The translations under genes and the position numbers were made by a program. From the NCBI GenBank assembly GCA_016801845.1, contig CM028914.1, forward strand, positions 2,774,001 through 2,838,000: a DNA stretch of 64,000 bases, read 5' to 3'. Origin of the DNA: Polydactylus sextarius (lineage: Eukaryota > Chordata > Actinopteri > Polynemidae). The notes under the pieces were generated by a model, which saw only the letters and a program-made list of their open reading frames with translations, had not been told where the DNA came from and searched no databases. This document shows, one piece after another, positions 47,801-60,504 of this stretch. Every line of letters starts with the position of its first letter. The stretch's first letter is position 1.

Positions 47801-50800
47801 GATCAGCGCTCAGCGTTGTATGATCTGTCAGGGCGACATCGCACGTTACCGGGAACAAGCAAGTGACTCGGCCAACTACGGCAAAGCTCGCAGGTAGGAA
47901 CACATTCAAGAGGGAGGGGTGTTTATCAGCAATAATGGAGATATATATCATCAAAATATGTCATTCTTTTCTGGAAAACCTTCACTGGTGTAATTTTCCC
48001 CAGAGAAGTGTTTTTTTTTTTTTTTTCAAGTGAGAGTCTGAAAACTTCATTAACTTTCTCAGTCTTGGATGTTTTTTCTTGTCTTTTCCTGTTAAGTCTT
48101 CCAAAACAGAGAAAATTAAAGATGCTGCTGTGATTAGATGAGATTTTTATACCTAAACGTAAAAGTTGAGCATTTTCTGATGTTATGTCATGAATATATA
48201 TTTCCATTTTTTCTTAGCTGGTACCTGAAAGCTCAGCAGATTGCCCCCAAGAATGGCAGACCATATAACCAGCTGGCCCTGCTGGCAGTTTACACAGTAA
48301 GTGATCTGTTGTAAGCACAGATTTTTAACAGAAAACATTTCATCATCTTTACATCTTTTATTTATAATGGGATGACGGGATCTCGGGGATAATGTGCTGC
48401 TTTTTTTACAGTAGGATACCTCCTCTTTACTGTCTCCTCTCTCACTTACAGAAACGGAAGTTGGATGCTGTGTATTATTACATGCGCAGCTTAGCGGCGT
48501 CCAACCCCATCCTGACTGCGAAGGAGAGTCTGATGAGTTTGTTTGAAGAGGCGAAGCGTAAGGTCAGACACAACATCAAACATTTCTCCAGATAAATGCT
48601 TTGATAATAATTTGTTTAATAAATTACTTTACTAGCAGAAGTGTTTCACTATAACAATCTGGTGATTATGTTGATGAGACTTGACGCGACGTCTGTGTCT
48701 TATTTCTTGATCATTTTGGTTCCTGCAGACAGAGCAGCTTGAGCGAAGGAGGCGGCAGGAACGTGAAGGAGGATCGAAGGGTCCAGCAGTGAGAGGAAGA
48801 GGACGAGGAGAAGAAGGAGCCCGAGTGGAGATCTGGGTCCGACCCACTGGACAAGCAGCGACGCTGTCGTCACAGAGAGGAGGCAGCGAGTCGAGCAGAG
48901 ACTCTGAACAGGACGGAGAGCTGGGTAGTCTCAGCGCTAGTGATGTAAGATCCCTCATACGTCTCTACCTGAAAGACCTTGTCTGTTTTTAAGTTTAGAT
49001 TTCATCAGGTGTTTGTAATGTAGGTTATATAAAGTTTTTCATTAATACACAGGAACTCTAGTGTCTGCAGATGGCTTATATGATGTTTTGTAAAATTTTG
49101 TTCTCCCTCTCGATATTTTCTCTGCTTTTCAACGAAGCATTTAACAGAGTCGCTGTAGTGTCTTTTAGACCAATGTCTGTCTTTAAGTGTTCAGCCAAAG
49201 CTCAGAATTAAACCTCATATAACAACAACTGTGGAGAAAACTGGAGGATGATGGAAACAATGTGGTAAATTTATCAAATGCAGATGTAAAGAAGCTGTAA
49301 AGATTTTTTTTTAAATGACAGTTTTTTTTTTGTTTGCTTTTTTTTTTAAAGGAAACATTTTTAAATGTCAATGTGGTTGTTGTAATGAAAGTTTCTTCCA
49401 CTTTTAAATGTAATATTTACATTCAATGTACTATACAATAGAAGCTATACGTCATATATATACACACAGCCTCGTCCAGCAGCTCGTTTCTGTCTGCAGG
49501 TGTTTTTTTTGGTGTACGCGTCCAATCCTCCATCAATGGGAGATTGATCGTTTACTTCCTGTTGAGTATTTGTGTGTCCTCTTCAGCCTCAGTAGCCTTT
49601 CAGTCCACATCCTCCTACTTCTCCTATTGTTCAACATCCCGGGTGCATTTAATGATGACGTCAGTTCCAAACCTCTCCACACGCTTTGTCAAAGAATGAA
49701 AATGCTCTTTATTGTCGTGTGTTGTATGTTTTCTGCTCAGTAAAACTGCTGTTTAAAAATGAACATTTCTTCTTACGACCTCTCTTTTTTTTTTTCTCCT
49801 CCAGCTCAATAAAAGGTTTATTCTGAGTTTCTTGCATGCACATGGAAAGCTCTTCACTAAAGTGGGGTGAGTTGAATTCTATTTCTTAAAAGTGATTGAA
49901 TGAGTTTGAAGGTCTGAGAATATAATCTACAAATTGTGTTTGTGTGAGTGTGTATGACTGTATCTTCAGTATTTTTATGAACATGTGTGTGTTTCCCTCA
50001 TGCAGCATGGAGTCGTTCCCTGGGGTGGCGAGTCGAGTCCTGCAGGAGTTCAGGACGTTGCTCCAACATGGACCTTCACTGCTGGGCAGCACACACCTGC
50101 TGCAGATCATCACCATCAACATGTTTACCATACACAACGCTCACAGCAGAGGTACACAGACTCATCGTTATCACTGAGAAATAGACATTGATGTTACAAA
50201 CTGACTTAATAATAATAAAACCACAGATATTGTGAACTTGTTGGCATGTTTACACTTGAAGAGCCTCAGTAGAAATTTCTTGAATTGCTCTTTGTTCCTT
50301 TCAGGTGAAGAAGGAGATGTGAGGTCTGTTTTACAAGAACAAAGCACCGCTCTGGGTCTCAGTATGTTTGCTCTGCTGGTGCAGCGATGCACTGAGCTGC
50401 TCAGAGACACTCCTGCAGGTAAACACACAGTTTGATCAGCAGCATTTTAAGATCCACATCTGCATCAGATGAACAGTTAATAGACAGTTAATAAACTCTG
50501 TGTTTACTGTTTGAAAGTGTCTGTTTTCTACATAATGTGAGTTTCAGACATTGTTCTTTGATTTGATTGTTTGCAGTTCAATTCATTGTATTTGTTGTTT
50601 CCTTGCAGAGCCAGTGCGAATGGCAGATGGAGAAGAGGAGAGTAAAAGGGAGGAGCTGGATGGTATGGTGAAGGTCTCTGCCTTCTCACTGGACCTCAGA
50701 GAACTTCTACCGAGCATCAAAGTCTGGTCCGACTGGATGTTGGGACAACCGGACCAGTGGAACCCACCACCGTGCAGCATCGAGTACGTGGTTACAACTT

Positions 50801-52724
50801 GAAGTAACGTCTGTGGAAGGCGACTGGATTTCTTGCTCTGCTCAGTTGCTCATTTTCTCATCAAACGGTTTTAGAGGAACAAGATGTTCATTTGGAGTCG
50901 TGTTTCTGGCCTCATGATGAACACAACTCCAGTTCTGTTGCTCTTGGTAGCTTTGTTTAGCTCCTCATTGGTCCATCAAACAGGCTCTTAAGCTGCTAAA
51001 TGTTCCATGATGTTCACCAGCTGTACTTTGTCCGTCTGCTGTTCGGCGCTGAGCAGGTAGAGAACACTAGATTTTTAAAGCTTTTTCACTGAAAACAGCT
51101 GCCTGCTGAGGCTACAAATGAGTGTTGAGAGTAAACCAAAGCCATAAAGCTGCAGGCGAGAAACCAAAACAGTTACTAAACTCTATTTATAAATCCTCAC
51201 AAAGCCGAAGGAAGCTGCACATTCAGGAGAAAATTCTCTGAAAGTTCATCACATCTTATTCAGGTTATTGTTCTAAAAACATATTACTGCTGCTTTAAAT
51301 TACTACTGGTCCTCACTGATATCTGTGTCTTCTCCTCTTTATGAAGTTGCAGCCCTGATGTTTGGCAGTGTCTGGCTGATCTGTGCAACGTGCTGGCGTG
51401 TGTTGACCACGGAGAAGTGCCACTTTACAAAGTCGACACTGACGAAGGCGAAGGAGACGAGGAGTTGACTGTGCTGCAGCTGAAGGAGGACAGGCTGCTC
51501 GCTGGTTTTGTTCCACTGTTGGCTGCACCACAGGAGCCGTGTTACACAGACAGACACACAGACATGGTGAGTGGAGGGCAGACATGTTCCTAACTGTTGT
51601 AATTATTCCTCTTTCATGTTCATCATTTTATATATCGTCATTCTTATCGTCTCATAAATAAATCTCGTCCTCTCTCCTCAGGCTATAGCAGCAGACTGTA
51701 AGAGAGTGACTGTGCTGAAGTACTTCCTGGAGGCTTTGTGTGGACAGGAGGAGCCTCTGTTGGCCTTCAAAGGAGGCAAATACATCTCTGTTGCAACTTC
51801 TCCTACATCGAACCACTCGGAGGATACAAGGAGCAGACAGGACTCTCTGACAGAGAAAGAGGTGTCTGGTTATTTTTATTTTTATTTCCACTCTCATTTT
51901 GCTCCTTTCCTTCAACATTTAACACACACACATTGATAAATGAAGCACAAGTGGATAAAAATAAGTCTTACCATTGTCTGCGTCTGTTTTTCAGGCCGAT
52001 GATGTCATCGTGGAGTCATCACTCTCTGCGTCAGAGGGAGAGGAGGATGCAGACGAGGCGGGAGACAGCGAAAATGACATCAGACAGCTGAAGGCACGAC
52101 GCCACGTCCTCGCCAACAAACTGGCTCAGCAACAGAAACGCAGGGATAAAATTCAGGTGAAATAGTGAAATATTTGTACCTAACAATTATTGTTTAAATT
52201 ACAGAAGTAACTGTAATTTATATGAAAAAAAATAGCAACAACAATTTCCTGTTCAGTCACTAATGCTTTATTACCTCATGATATATTTGATAATAACACA
52301 GAAGTATTGTATTATTATCAATAGACTAATGTTTAAGTGGTTGAATTCTGCATTTTGTTAGTGTTGGTCACAAAGAAATAACTTCTTTATCTGTGGTCAT
52401 GTGTCTTAGTGAGATAGTACAGGTATATATGATTGTATCATGTTCTGTCTGAGTTGAATTTCTCATCATATTTAATGTGTGTGTGTTGCAGGCGGTGCTG
52501 CAGACCGGTGGGCAGCTGGAGCTCGAAGTGAAGCCTCGGTTTTTGGTTCCTGACACCAACGGATTCATTGATCATCTGGAGGGACTGAAGAAACTCCTTC
52601 AGTGTGGAACATACATCATCGTTGTTCCTCTTATCGGTGAGACTTCAACATGTAAACAAGGAAAAGAGGAAAAAATTAAAATATGTTACTATGTCATTTA
52701 GAGTTAGAGTGATAAGGATTCCTT

Positions 52725-52783
<59 letters not shown>

Positions 52784-53521
52784 AGAGAAGGAACAGGAAA
52801 CGTTTGTTTGTCTTCATTCTCATGATATCTCCCTGTCTGTCTCTCTCTCTCAGTGATTACAGAGTTGGACGGCTTGGCTAAGGGCCAGGACAACTTTGGT
52901 GGTGGAGTGGTGTCAGGAGGGCGAAACGCTGCAGGTCGTGGCAACTATAACGTGAGTGCGGCTCATGTGCGGTCGGTGCAGGAGAAAGCTCGGCTCTCTG
53001 TGGCTTTCTTAGAGAAAGGGTTTGAAGCGAGGGAGCCGTGTCTCAGAGCTCTGACCAGCAGAGGAAATCAGCTCGAGTCCATCGCCTTCCGCAGCGAGGA
53101 CACCTCTGGACAACTGGTGTGTTGATTGATTTTATTGTGTTTTATTGTGCAGTGAAATGAGACTCATTTCTTTTGTTTGGAAGCAGAAACTTATGTTTTG
53201 TTTTATTATTATCATTCTTCAGGGTAACAACGATGATGTGATTCTGTCTTGCTGTCTCCACTACTGCAAAGACAAGGCCAAAGATTTAATGCCTGGTCAG
53301 AGAGGTGTGTACCATCGACTCATTCGTTTTCACACTAAACACTTTGCTGAATGTAAATTAAGTTAATTTTTTCCATCTCTTTGACCCCAGACGGGACCGT
53401 GAAGCTGCACAGAGAAGTCGTCCTCCTCACAGACGACCGTAACCTGCGCGTCAAAGCTCTGACCCGTAACGTCCCAGTCCGAGACATCCCCGCCTTCCTG
53501 AGCTGGGCCAAAGTGGGCTGA
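41803..53521 (+). CDS. smg6: SMG6 (EST1A), nonsense-mediated-decay endonuclease, 19 exons
   Basis: Coding exons: 41803-41893, 44046-46395, 46481-46673, 47519-47629, 47787-47893, 48218-48296, 48452-48562, 48729-48944, 49805-49866, 50006-50151, 50305-50418, 50609-50783, 51353-51566, 51682-51861, 51995-52156, 52492-52636, 52854-53116, 53223-53304, 53391-53521. All introns are GT-AG and phases are continuous, giving 1643 residues (human 1419 by memory). The N-terminus (MANELDRVRISAAELR) matches SMG6. Two exon-junction-complex binding motifs follow, KRPDLQRYQP (45-54) and RKPDREFYQPG (165-175). After a charged disordered region come a conserved RGRGGGILILPA...RRLWDPNNPDQKP block (about 575-640), the 14-3-3-like/TPR domain (about 765-1320) and the C-terminal PIN nuclease. 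SMG6 cuts premature-stop mRNAs near the stop codon. Confidence 0.96.
43780..43990 (+). repeat. Dispersed repeat in SMG6 intron 1
   Basis: 'gtgacctgcctggcactagg', 'actagcattgtctgaatatt', 'taggaaggagcagtagg' and 'atggatccatgttttcac' are collinear with the minus strand of 16030-16250. Class unknown. Confidence 0.6.
44046..46395 (+). CDS. smg6: SMG6 exon 2: disordered, charged N-terminal half
   Basis: A single 2350-bp exon, the largest of the gene, encoding residues 31-813. It begins E-E-Q-H-L-A-K and carries both EJC-binding motifs. About 400 residues are Lys/Glu/Arg/Gly-rich with little conservation, and this accounts for most of the extra length over human SMG6. Its 3' third carries the conserved LHFLDTDDE, YYKFQNSDNPYCYP and LLSRDRVSADGLDRMAQLR segments. 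The acceptor is tttttctccag and the donor ctcag|gtgagg. Confidence 0.93.
52492..53521 (+). CDS. smg6: SMG6 exons 16-19: PIN nuclease domain
   Basis: These four exons encode residues 1438-1643. The three metal-binding aspartates of the human enzyme (D1251, D1353, D1392) align with Asp1458 in VPDTNGF, Asp1577 in GNNDDV and Asp1616 in LTDDRN, so the nuclease should be active. A further conserved acidic residue is Glu1489 in ITELDGLAKG. Between GLAKGQ and VQEKAR the fish protein has a Gly/Asn-rich loop about 17 residues longer than human. The C-terminus, VRDIPAFLSWAKVG, is family-typical. Confidence 0.95.
52726..52780. repeat. (GT)n microsatellite in SMG6 intron 16
   Basis: About 27 GT units in a 217-bp intron, between the donor of exon 16 and the acceptor of exon 17. 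It occupies a quarter of the intron. Confidence 0.95.
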
Positions 53522-54497
53522 ACAAGGTTAAAACTGGAGTGAAAGGAAGCCAACTGCTGAAGTCTGATGCCACTCAGCCCGGACAGAAGACACGCTTAAG
53601 CAGAGGAAGAGGAGGAGGAGATGACAGGGGAGAGGAATTGGGAAAAAAAGAAAGCAAAAAACCGCTACTTAATGTAACACAAGCAAATGTAGTGAGAACA
53701 GGGTGGTTTCATGAGCTTTTCCCTTCTGTAATGAAGTGTGTGTGTATGTATGTGTTAAGATCAGTGAGCTTCCCCAGAAAGAGACAGGAAGACTTGATAA
53801 GTCTCAGGAAGGCTGGACCAGAAGGAAGGAAGGAGGAGGGTTGATGTGATTTGTTAGTCGTCTGGTCCGGCCTCAGGCCTCTGCGCAATGTTAGTGAGTG
53901 TGTGCTCTGCAGGCAAGTATTAAAATTTGAGGCTGATGATAGAAAGAGAGCCAGAGAGACGGAGTGTGTTTACGGCCACACAATTGATTCAACACCATCG
54001 GTCCTTAAAGGCCAGAAACCGGCAGCTCCACACCTCCGAAGACCTTGTCTGATCGACGGAGCTGAGCGGGACGAGGCCGAGAGAAGAACCACTGGAGCGT
54101 CTCCGTCACCGGGAAAACAGTGGCTGATTGAACTGAGGGTCAATCAGGAGCCTTTAACATAAAACCTCAGTTCAAAACAAGGAATCACAGGCAGGTTTAT
54201 TATCCTGCGAACACAGGGAGTACTGAACAGTACGCCTGTTGAGGTGGTTCCTCCAGCTCGAAGCTGACAGTGAGTTTGGTGTCGTGAGAGGTTTTAGAAT
54301 CAACAACAACAAAAAGATTGGTTTATTTTTCATTTTCTGTTCAACCAATGTGTAAAAAGCTTCATTTCTCTCATTGATGACACTTTTCCTTTTCAAACGG
54401 ATAATAAGCATCTGCAAAGTTTTCCAGCTTGAACCATAATTTATTGAATCCAGTTCTGGGTGAAAACGTTTTTGTAAATAGTTGATTTGTGAATAAA
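53522..54497 (+). other. SMG6 3' UTR, to the first canonical poly(A) signal
   Basis: Sequence after the stop is purine-rich at first. AATAAA occurs at 54492-54497 ('gaataaaatcc'). Two long-ish frames here (53539-53844, 53851-54162) have no family resemblance. The true 3' end could be further downstream, for example near 55440. Confidence 0.5.
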
Positions 54498-54499
54498 AT

Positions 54500-57010
54500 C
54501 CACAACTGACTGTATGAAGAGTTGAAACAGACTGAGACAAATGTTTCCAAATACAGTTCAACCCAGATTTCATTACGAGATGTTTTTGTCCTTCACTGAC
54601 TTTGCAGATTCTTTATTATTGACTATAATAATAATATGTGTCAGTCTTATTGTGATTTTCAGTTCATACATCACCACAGCTGTTTAAATCTCCATAAACC
54701 GTTTGGATTAATCACTTCTCCTCTTCAGTGTGACTTTTCTTTCCAAGTCCAGGCACAAAAATTAGCTTTAGTTTAAATGATGTACATGAGGTTTTAAACC
54801 ATAAATAATAGTAAAATGTGCATCAAGTTGAAACATCATCTCACTGACACATCATCAGCCAACGTTCAACAACATTAATGTTTCTGATTTTCTTTTTTTT
54901 TTTTGAGACAGTGTCTGGATGCTCAAAATAGATTCAACCTACAGTTTTCTGTCTTCTCGTTACGTTACATCACACGCAAATCGTCTTTCGCTCTCCACAG
55001 TGTGATTTAAAATAATACTGCACAACATGTTGAAGTGGTTTTCCTACTTTTCTGTTTTTGTGAGTTTGTGGATTGTTTTGACCTTGTTAATGTGAAATAT
55101 CTGTACAATCGAGGCACAGATGTAACTAAAAACATTAATGATGCCTTTTTATATCTAAAAGTTCAGTATTTCCAGTGGTGACAGTGAGCCAGTGTTCACA
55201 CTCATCGAGGACCGTGAAACCGAAGCAGCTAAATGGGATCCAGTCATCTTTAATTTTATTATTTACACCTGTGCCTTTATGTTCCCTCTGTGGCATGTGA
55301 AAACGTCTGCTGTGAAGAAGAAGAAAGCTTGTAGTTTTGTGTTGCAGTGAAAGATTTCTTCAGTATTCATATTCACTCTATCTTAAAGTATAAATGTACA
55401 GAGGTCACAGCTTCTATGTTTTAAGGAAATGTTAGAAAAAAAAATAAAAATGGGACAGAAACAACTAAAATGCTTTTGAGAAATTCATTACTAAAGACTG
55501 GAAAATACGAATTTAGTTCATACACATGTTGAATCAATTAGACTTTATTATAAAAAAAAGATATTTGAAATGATAATACACAAAAAAAAACCAAAATGTT
55601 TACTAGTTTTCATATCAAAACCTTTGCTGTTGTGCCCTCATGTGGTCAGTGGGAATCACACAGATGAGTGATGGAGCCGACTGAAGCAGAATTAAATCAT
55701 GTTAAATATAGACAAAATGTGTCACGTGATAAAATGTGCATATAAACCGGACTGAAATGACAGAGGAGACAGCTGTGAAAAGCAAAAAGTTTAACGACCA
55801 CGATCATTATCTCGACGTGCCCCAGTTCAGTCCTGATATTTCTATTATTAGAGCTGAAATATTGTCAAATTTCAAACTACCAGACGAAACAGATAAAGAC
55901 CAGAGTCAGTGCAATCTTTAAGAACCAGAACCAGAATCAGATCGATAACAAAAGGTTTATGAATATTATAAACAGCAGTTGGCAGATGTTTCTGCAGCAC
56001 AATCATCACAGATAAACCAGAGCATCTGTGGCTTATATTAAATATATATATCTGTTTATACATGTGTGTATATGTGTGAGGTACAGAAAGTTCTGCAGCT
56101 CATCCATCCATCCGTATCATTTGCTTCAGTATAACTCCAGCGCCTGGATACAGACCACACAGGCAGAACCTGATTCCCATCATCATCATGACAACAGAGC
56201 ACCGGAGCAGCCAATCAAAGCCCTCCAAGGCCTGTTCTGCAAACTGATTGGTCCTGGGGCCTGCAGCCTGTTGTGGAATGCCCATCTTTAACCTCAGTGC
56301 TGCCATGAGCAGGCTGCACACACACACACAGACACACACGGACACACACAGCAGCAGCAGCAGCAACCTATAGTTTTATCAATGCAGATTACAGCTGCGT
56401 GGTGTAATCCTCCTCTCTCAGATATGATGTCACGCCTGTGATGACGTGTGTTATTATGTTGTTTTGCGTGTGATGAATGAAAAGTGTTTGAGTAATCAGA
56501 AGCTATCAGTTCACAAATGTTATAAACATAATAAAAAAAAATTAAGTGAATGTCAGAAATAGAAACATCTGTAGACGGTGTAGTTATTACACTATACTTT
56601 ACTGAAACACCACATTTATATTATATAACCAAATCATTTCACTGAGTCTGCAGCATTATTGTTTACTAGAATAAATGATGCATGAGGCTTTTCAGCAGAT
56701 TTTTTTTAAAGATTGTTTATAGTGTTTTTTGTTTTTGTTTTTTGGGGATATTTAAAGCAAGTGTTAAACATTTTATTTGACTTAACAACTGGTTATTTAT
56801 AGCAGATTAACTGAAACTGTTAATCAGGTTAGGAGCTCAGTGACTGAAAGTGTACAAAGCCACACACATACACACACGCACTGGTTCATCCTCTGTTGTG
56901 TTGACACTGTTTTATTGTCATTTTGTGTATATTGTTATTATTGTTATCATGCATACACACTCATGCTTGCATATGTTGGATTATTTATCAGAACCAAACT
57001 CAGAGATTAA
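54500..57010. other. Spacer between SMG6 and the next gene
   Basis: AT-rich sequence with a T run at 54893-54904 and a short (CA)n/(CAG)n at 56318-56365. No exon recognised. Confidence 0.5.
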
Positions 57011-57090
57011 GAGGATGATGATGGTGATGATGAGGAGGAGGAGGATGATGAGGAGGATGAGGAGGATGAGGAGGATGAGGAGGAGAGGGG
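57011..57090. repeat. (GAT)n/(GAGGAT)n purine-rich minisatellite-like tract
   Basis: GATGATG units pass into GAGGAT hexamers with gradual decay. The apparent Met/Arg-rich frame is an artefact. Confidence 0.85.
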
Positions 57091-57149
57091 GTACAGCTTC
57101 CTTGCAGGGTGCAGCTAGACAGCATCAACAAGACTCTCCCAAAACTGTC

Positions 57150-57752
57150 ACACGTGTACTCTCCGTGTCTCCGTTAAAGCCGCCCGCACCGCTCCGGTTC
57201 CGGTGTCTGTCGATTCATTTTGCTCCTTCATTTCCTCCAGGGTGGAAGGAAAATAAGGGAGGTGATTTCTCCTCCACCGCCATTTTTTTAGGGAACTGCC
57301 TATCGAGAAGGAGAGAAACTTTGCTAGCTAATTCCTAACGTTAGCAGCAACACTAGCTAGCTAGCTAGCTAGCTTAACCAGCTAGCTGGCTGGCCAGTAG
57401 CCTGCCAACCCGCTGTGACAGTTAACGCCTGACAGTCAGTTCGTTAGCATCGGCTGCTAAGCTTTAACGTTAAATAAGTCGTGACTCCGGATAATGTAGG
57501 TGACAAAAACTGTTATTGCTAATGTGAAATATTCAGCTAGACGTATCCGTGTATGCAGGGTAGGGCAGCTGTGCTGTTAGATTTAACGAATTAGCATTGC
57601 TAACTTATGAGCTAGCGAATTCACACTTTGATTTCTGTGGGCTGCATTGCCTCGTCTGTGATTTAGCGTCTCGTCGCGTTCAGGGTGACTGGATTATAAT
57701 CAACCCGCTTAAACCTCCACCTCTCCAACCTGCGTGGATTCATTTTGACGAG
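57150..57752 (+). promoter_or_regulatory. CpG-rich promoter and likely untranslated first exon of an unidentified gene
   Basis: CpG enrichment at 57160-57310, and CACCGCCATTTTT at 57275-57287 (reverse complement AAAAATGGCGGTG), a YY1 site typical of housekeeping starts. A run of GCTAGCTA words at 57350-57390 is common in fish leaders. The segment ends at GACGAG|GTAAGT, a consensus donor with the intron starting at 57753. No convincing start codon or protein family is visible, so this is probably a leader exon with a long first intron leaving the window. An acceptor-like 'gcgttcag' at 57678-57685 allows a split leader. Confidence 0.5.
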
Positions 57753-58415
57753 GTAAGTTGGTCGCTATCTTTAGCTTTGAGCTAGCTAACGATCGTATAG
57801 GTTTAGATTTGTTCCTAGTTAAGCTTTAATTTCAACAGAGGTTAGCTTTTAGCCTTAGCGAGCTAGCTAGCTAAATAGCGGTTAAGCTAACCAAAAGTTG
57901 CTGTCACAACTTGTATGTTTCTGTCGCATCGACAGATTTTAGTCAACCTTACTGTGGCAACTTCAGGCATTTCTTGTTAGCATAATGATGTTTATTGTGA
58001 ATGTCAACGTTACACACACACACACAAACAGACGGTGTCAGTGGATGAAGGGAGCGGTGCTAGCAAACAAAATAACCAGCGGTTATATTTGTTGTAAATA
58101 AAACAAACAGATTGCTTTAACCATAAGACGCGTTAGCTAGCTACGTTAGCTTGCTAATCCGCTTTATGCAACTATCGTTGCAAGCAGTGCCACTCCCTCG
58201 TTTTTGTTTTTGTCCACTACGGCTGTGCGTTAAGTGGAAGTCGATGTGTTTCGATGTGCCTTTCTTTTATTTATTCTTTTTTTTTTTTTTTTTTTTAATT
58301 TTGGGAAGGGAGTTTTCTTATCTGATCTGCAAAAGGGACATCATGAGTCACACATAGTGTCTGAATAGCTTAGCTGTTAGTATGACGGTAGGTGACATTG
58401 CTCAAACCTTTCTGT

Positions 58416-58449
<34 letters not shown>

Positions 58450-58816
58450 ACGTATACGCTCAGATATTGTGTTTACAGGCTGAATTAGCTCAGGAGACTC
58501 TGACAAATCATAGCTATCGAGTGTGTCGAGCTTGCATCCGTCGTCGGGTGGATGTTTTTTTTTTTTTTTTTTTTTTGCACTGACGTGAGTCGCATTCCTC
58601 CGTTTTCTGTGTTGATATTGCGTAACAGCGACTATCACTCACTCCTGCTGGGTTCATCTCGTCTTTAAGTCATGCATGACAGGGAATTAACATAGCACCT
58701 TTTTTGAATATGGTTAAATCATGCGTGACTGTCTGTGTTGTGACATCAAGTTCACCATTCATCTTTGTTCGTCTTTGTTAGATCTAGATCTGATAAACAC
58801 ACAAACACCTACACAT

Positions 58817-58851
<35 letters not shown>

Positions 58852-60504
58852 TGCTTTAATACACTGGCTGATGTGTTAAATAAGCACTGCTGCAGTATGA
58901 GCAATGCACCTATCTTTGTTGGTGTCTTTGCGACGGTGATGATGAACAGACACTTCATGTTCAGAAATGCAGCTGAAATGCAGGTACAACTTGTCTTCAG
59001 ACTCTCTCTTATCATAGATTTTTGTTTTTTTGTTTTTTTTGGCTCGGCCCCTCCTGTCGCTGCTTCCTCGTGTGCTTTGTGACCTGTTCTGATCTGCAAC
59101 ACCTGTCATTTGTTCATTTATGTCTCCTCGTGCTTGTTAGAAGAACAACAGTGCATTAACAGGCAGGAACAGCTCCCCTTGTTTACTTTCAAGGACTTGC
59201 TGCAAACAGATGATGCTGATGATGATGATGATGATGATGATAATGGTGATGATGACGGGTACACAGCTGTTATCCAAGACGAACATTTCACAGAGCAAGA
59301 AAAACCTTTGCAAAGTTGTGTTTCTTTTTACACCAAGAGGGTGCTGAATATGGACACGCTGCATAATGGATTTAAGTGTCTCTCCCAGGAAAAATGGATT
59401 AGACACTTGAGCAAAGACTGTACAAGTCAGTCAGGGACAGTCAGCCGCTGCAGAGCAATGTGATCTACTGCTACCACCATAACTTCACTTGTCAGAGACT
59501 TCAAATATTTAATGCATAATCTAGGATGAACCATATTTAGCTCACTGGTTGTAACGTCACAGCACTTTTCATTTATTTTGTCAACACTTTGTTGAATCTC
59601 TTGACTGCTGTGACATTTTACAGTTCAGAAAATGATTAATATGCCAAATGAAAATATCTGATTAATAATAATAATAATAATAATTCTGTCTGGGTAGTTT
59701 GAGTCTGACTGCTGAGTAGTTGAAAACCAGCAGCATATTTGATGAGTCAGAATGAGATGAAGAAAAAGGTGGATCCAAAATGTTTTCAGGTGATGGACAG
59801 AGGATGCAAACATTTTTTTTTTTTTTTTTTTTTTTGTAAAAAGGTTCAAGAATTAAATATTTCTGTCTGCCGATGTCGTGCCGTTATATCGTAGGCGGAG
59901 CGAGGAATTGTTGCCTCTTCACACGAGCATCTCGTGTTTGCAGGAAACTTGGTATGCAGTTGATGCGTGTGTCATTTATCGCAACAGGAAGTGTGTGAGT
60001 GTGTGTGTGCAGCTCTGTGAGAGGAATGGGTTGGGTCAAATCCTCTTAGTGTTTGGTTGTCCAGTCCGTTCCTCTGTCACCGTCATCCCTGTAAGAAACA
60101 CAAATCGGGATGTGCTGTTGTTGTTTTTGATATTGGGAAGCTCCACTGAGCCTCCACTTCCTCCACTCAGTAAAAATTGTTATCTGTGATCAGTCTGGGA
60201 AGCAGGAGCATGGACACCCCACCCTCCATCTTGGAAAATAGAAACATGGCATTTAAGCCACTTAAACAACAGCTCACATGTGGGAATTGTTGTTTTCTCT
60301 CCAAACTCTGAGTATTTTGGCTGATTCAAGCACAGATCAGACACTAATGCCTTTTTTTAAGTTTAAAATATGCACATCTCATTAAACCTTAAGGGTTTTC
60401 ATGTTTAATGTAGCGAAGAGACTAAGAGGAGAGAATAAATGTGTCTGCTATTGTCTAATTTTTTTTACTTTTTTCGCCAAAATGTGAGTGAAATAAAGTA
60501 AATA
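57753..60504. other. Probable first intron of the 57-kb gene
   Basis: Contains (GT)n at 58420-58449 and 58819-58849, T runs at 58278-58297 and 58554-58576, and a (GAT)n at 59213-59250. The frame at 59110-59463 (117 codons, Asp-rich) overlaps the GAT repeat and has no recognisable domain. Confidence 0.4.

Noticed and set aside
53539..54162. Two consecutive 100-codon frames just after the SMG6 stop
   Set aside because: They lie in the 3' UTR, have no family resemblance, and are not joined to SMG6 by plausible splicing.
59110..59463. Asp-rich 117-codon frame
   Set aside because: The acidic run is a (GAT)n repeat, and the rest has no recognisable domain. It is more likely intronic.
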